From positions 1 to 6,931 of the forward strand of contig DKWG01000070.1 of the NCBI GenBank assembly GCA_002491605.1: a stretch of DNA of 6,931 bases. The letters are read 5' to 3'. The stretch's first letter is position 1. Each line of letters opens with the position of its first letter. This document shows positions 4,931 through 6,931 of the stretch, one piece after another. The DNA comes from Ruminococcus sp. UBA7158. Its GTDB lineage: Bacteria; Bacillota; Clostridia; Oscillospirales; Ruminococcaceae. The position numbers and the translations under genes were made by a program. Below the pieces are notes generated by a model, which saw only the letters and a program-made list of their open reading frames with translations, made no database searches and had not been told where the DNA came from.

Positions 4931-6141
4931 TACTTGTTTTCAGCTATTACTGCCAAGGTGTCACGGGCGATTAAGAGCTCCTCGTTTGTCGGAACAACCC
5001 AAACCTCAACCTTTGAATTTTCAGTGGAAATCTTGGCAAGCTTGCCGTGGATAGTCTTGTTAAGCTCCTTGTCAATTTCGATTCCGAAATAGCTCATGTT
5101 TTCGCAGACAGCTTCTCTTACCTCGACAGAGTTCTCGCCGATGCCGCCTGTGAAGATGACAGCGTCAACGCCGTTCATAGCTGCTGCATATGCACCGATG
5201 TAGCGCTTGATCTGATACTGCAAAATATCAAGAGTGAGTATAGCTCTCTTGTTTCCCTGATCAGCGGCAGCGCAGACGTCTCTGTTGTCCGAGCTTACGC
5301 CTGAAAGGCCTGCAAAGCCTGACTTCTTATTCATATACTCGCTCATCTCATGAGAATCAAAGCCGTGCTTAGCCATAACGAAGGTTATAGCAGACGGGTC
5401 AACTGCGCCGCAGCGTGTTCCCATGATGATACCGTCGAGAGGAGTGAAGCCCATGGACGTGTCGACAGACTTACCGCCGTCAACAGCGGTTATAGACGAA
5501 CCGTTTCCTAAGTGACAGGAAACAATCTTCAAATCCTTGGGGTCCTTGCCCATAACGTTTGCAAGGGTTGAGGAAACAAAGCGGTGAGATGTGCCGTGGA
5601 AGCCGTAGCGTCTTACATGGTAGTTCTCGTAGTCCTCATAAGGAAGACCGAAGAGGTAAGCCTTTGGAGGCATTGTCTGGTGGAATGCAGTGTCGAATAC
5701 AACTACCTGAGGAGTGCCCTCGGGCAGAACCTTTGTGCAGGCACGAAGTGCCAAAGCGTGGGGGTGGTTGTGAACAGGAGCAAGCTCGGATAATCCGTCA
5801 ATCTTGTCGATAACCTCTTCTGTTACCATGCAGGCTCTGTCAAATACCTCTGCGCCCTGAACTATGCGGTGTCCGACTGCTGAAATCTCGCTCATTGAAT
5901 CTATAACCTTACCGTCGCCGGTTGTTAAAACCTCGACAAGCTTTTCAAAAGCCTCTGTGTGAGTCGGGAAGTTGCAATCTGCTTCAAAATCATAGCCTGT
6001 TGAGGGGATCTTGTGAGAAACGTGTCCTCCTATGCCGATTCTGTCGCAGTTTCCCTTTGCCAAAACTGACTCATCGTCCATATTCAAAAGCTGATACTTC
6101 AATGATGAGCTTCCGGCGTTTACTACTAAAACTAAATTCAT
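4930..6141 (-). CDS. ackA: Acetate kinase
   Basis: AckA interconverts acetyl phosphate + ADP and acetate + ATP, giving fermenting Clostridia ATP at the end of the acetate pathway. It acts in the cytoplasm as a homodimer. The 403-residue product is full length. Both family signatures and the active-site residues are present: VNAGSSSLK (7-15, N8), HR (91-92, R92), H124, D150 (VVVFDTAFHQTMP), YGFHGTSH (179-186), CHLGNGSSI (209-217), MGTRCGAVDP (240-249, R243), FTGGIGENS (330-338) and PTNEEL (384-389). AAAGGAAG (6157-6150) sits 8 nt before the ATG. The usual partner gene pta is not beside it in this window; instead it leads an operon with two small genes of unknown function. Confidence 0.97.
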   Translation of the reverse strand: MNLVLVVNAGSSSLKYQLLNMDDESVLAKGNCDRIGIGGHVSHKIPSTGYDFEADCNFPTHTEAFEKLVEVLTTGDGKVIDSMSEISAVGHRIVQGAEVFDRACMVTEEVIDKIDGLSELAPVHNHPHALALRACTKVLPEGTPQVVVFDTAFHQTMPPKAYLFGLPYEDYENYHVRRYGFHGTSHRFVSSTLANVMGKDPKDLKIVSCHLGNGSSITAVDGGKSVDTSMGFTPLDGIIMGTRCGAVDPSAITFVMAKHGFDSHEMSEYMNKKSGFAGLSGVSSDNRDVCAAADQGNKRAILTLDILQYQIKRYIGAYAAAMNGVDAVIFTGGIGENSVEVREAVCENMSYFGIEIDKELNKTIHGKLAKISTENSKVEVWVVPTNEELLIARDTLAVIAENK

Positions 6142-6182
6142 GCTATATTCTTCCTTTCAGCTAAGATAATTATTACTGAAAA

Positions 6183-6211
6183 ATTATACTATATTAAGTA
6201 TCAAAAATCAA
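6183..6211 (-). promoter_or_regulatory. Promoter of the ackA operon
   Basis: On the minus strand TTGATT (6211-6206), 17 nt, perfect TATAAT (6188-6183). The start near 6176 gives a leader of about 35 nt. No terminator is visible between the upstream P-loop gene (stop at 6271) and this promoter, so some read-through into ackA is possible. Confidence 0.75.
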
Positions 6212-6270
6212 GAGGGATATATGGCTTTTCAGCGCAATCGGGCGTCGTTATTGCATTCATGCAGACCATA

Positions 6271-6816
6271 TTAAGACAGCAATGCTTCTCCTATAGCGAT
6301 TTTCTTCTTTACAGCTAAAACGGTATCCTCGACTGTGAGCACCGTTGTATCAACAACGTTTGACTCATACTCACCCAAATCGCAAAACTGCCCCCACATT
6401 GCTTCCACCAAGGCGGCATTTGTTTCACTGTCCGCTTTTGAACGTCCGACAGCTCTTTTCATCGTTACCTCTTTGTCTGCTCTCAAAACAATATAATGTA
6501 TCTCATAACCCTCTCGGGCAGCATTCAGCCATGGGCTTAAAAACCACGTACCTATTATACCGTCTGCAATTACATCATATCCACCTTGGGCATACCTCTT
6601 CGCTGCCTCTAAGAACGCCTCAATCACAACCTGATTTTGCTCATTCGATTCCGGCAGGTGCGGCGGCACTGCTCCTTTGCTCAAATAATGATAAAAATCA
6701 TCCGTATGTATATGCACGGATTTCTCTAACTCCGATTCCCCAGCGACGATTGACGCAGTCGTGGTTTTTCCCGTTCCGGGTGAACCTGTAATTATAATGA
6801 TTCTTCCGTGAGTCAG
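6271..6816 (-). CDS. P-loop NTPase, kinase-like (AAA_33 / nucleoside-kinase-like fold)
   Basis: With the CTG start this is 181 residues. It has a Walker A motif, GSPGTGKT (11-18), at the very N-terminus, then HIHTDDFYHYL (35-45), where the DD is placed like the catalytic or phosphoacceptor-binding acid of small-molecule kinases. DVIADGIIG (81-89) fits Walker B, and a basic lid-like segment runs RADKEVTMKRAVGRSK (112-127). The size and order fit small P-loop phosphotransferases (adenylate-kinase, gluconate-kinase or chloramphenicol-phosphotransferase-like). The substrate is unknown. GTG at 6825 is in frame, but it is itself part of the Shine-Dalgarno GGAGGT (6829-6824). The next usable start is CTG at 6816, 7 nt after that site, giving MTHGRIIIITGSPGTGKT. 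The frame stays open to the window edge, but that part looks like repeat DNA. Stop TAA; no clear terminator follows. Confidence 0.8.
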   Translation of the reverse strand: MTHGRIIIITGSPGTGKTTTASIVAGESELEKSVHIHTDDFYHYLSKGAVPPHLPESNEQNQVVIEAFLEAAKRYAQGGYDVIADGIIGTWFLSPWLNAAREGYEIHYIVLRADKEVTMKRAVGRSKADSETNAALVEAMWGQFCDLGEYESNVVDTTVLTVEDTVLAVKKKIAIGEALLS

Positions 6817-6931
6817 ATATGCCACCTCCGTGTTTTCGGTTTGACAGCAATAAAAATTGCACCCGCTACAAATGTAACAAGTGCATCTTGGCAGGGGCAG
6901 AAGGACTTGGTCTCGCCTGTCGGCTCGGTCG
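6817..6931 (-). repeat. Probable end of a dispersed repeat upstream of the P-loop gene
   Basis: This edge segment differs in texture from the rest. Read on the minus strand it is open in at least two frames. One runs unbroken into the P-loop gene and contains the cysteine-dense stretch RCTCYICSGCNFYCCQT. The other contains TKSFCPCQDALVTFVAG and stops at the TGA beside the P-loop start. It carries the hairpin GCAAT-TTTT-ATTGC (6860-6847). From memory, peptides like these recur as short spurious proteins in gut Clostridia, which fits a dispersed repeat, but I cannot check this here. It is cut by the window edge. Confidence 0.4.
6824..6829 (-). promoter_or_regulatory. Shine-Dalgarno that decides the P-loop gene start
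   Basis: GGAGGT on the minus strand, a full match to the anti-Shine-Dalgarno core. It overlaps the in-frame GTG (6825-6823), which therefore cannot be its start codon, and lies 7 nt before CTG at 6816-6814. There is no ATG or TTG in frame within reach. Confidence 0.6.

Noticed and set aside
4715..5092. 125-codon plus-strand ORF across the DUF1294/ackA junction
   Set aside because: It is antisense to two clearly conserved genes, and I recognise no family motif in it.
5559..5813. Plus-strand ORFs antisense to ackA (also 5047-5304, 5584-5793 and 5922-6164)
   Set aside because: They are basic or low-complexity shadow translations of a well-conserved gene, without ribosome sites or promoters.
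6271..6816. Zeta-type toxin of a toxin-antitoxin pair
   Set aside because: It has a P-loop and a DD motif, but no small antitoxin gene lies next to it, and the overall pattern fits small-molecule kinases better.

Overview
The window looks like chromosomal DNA from a low-to-moderate-GC Firmicute of the class Clostridia, probably a gut Ruminococcaceae/Oscillospiraceae-type organism. The evidence is strong GGAGG-type ribosome binding sites, near-consensus sigma-A promoters with 17-18 bp spacers, hairpin-plus-T-tract terminators, and the protein families present (DUF975, a MocR-type aminotransferase, DUF1294 and a DUF6472-like protein). Genus cannot be read from the sequence. There is no phage, transposase, CRISPR array, rRNA or tRNA.

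Left part (1-2390): a DUF975-type membrane protein on the minus strand ends at a GNRA-loop terminator and starts from a perfect TTGACA-17-TATAAT promoter. A 399-bp gap follows. It holds a divergent plus-strand extended -10 promoter and a compact palindromic element (a 10-bp hairpin, then a long stem enclosing three triloop hairpins). The gap leads into a PLP-dependent aminotransferase of the LysN/ARO8/MocR-domain type.

Middle (2343-4383): the aminotransferase and the convergent tRNA methyltransferase gene trmO share a bidirectional terminator. trmO and a plus-strand ZIP-family metal transporter (GufA-like) are divergent, each with its own promoter in a 305-bp gap. After the transporter comes a consensus promoter followed about 80 nt later by a strong terminator with no credible ORF between them. 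This is a candidate small RNA gene or 3'UTR-derived RNA.

Right part (4404-6931): a tightly coupled minus-strand operon, ackA > DUF1294 membrane protein > small four-cysteine protein, with one-base stop/start overlaps at both junctions and a promoter in front of ackA. Upstream of it lies a minus-strand P-loop kinase-like gene. Its best start is a CTG placed 7 nt after a GGAGGT, and the DNA in front of it looks like the end of a dispersed repeat.

The genes are mostly ordinary housekeeping: amino-acid metabolism, tRNA modification, metal transport and acetate/ATP production. I see no gene cluster that forms a new multi-protein system. The most interesting signals are non-coding: the structured element before the aminotransferase, the orphan RNA unit after the transporter, and the repeat and odd start codon at the right edge.
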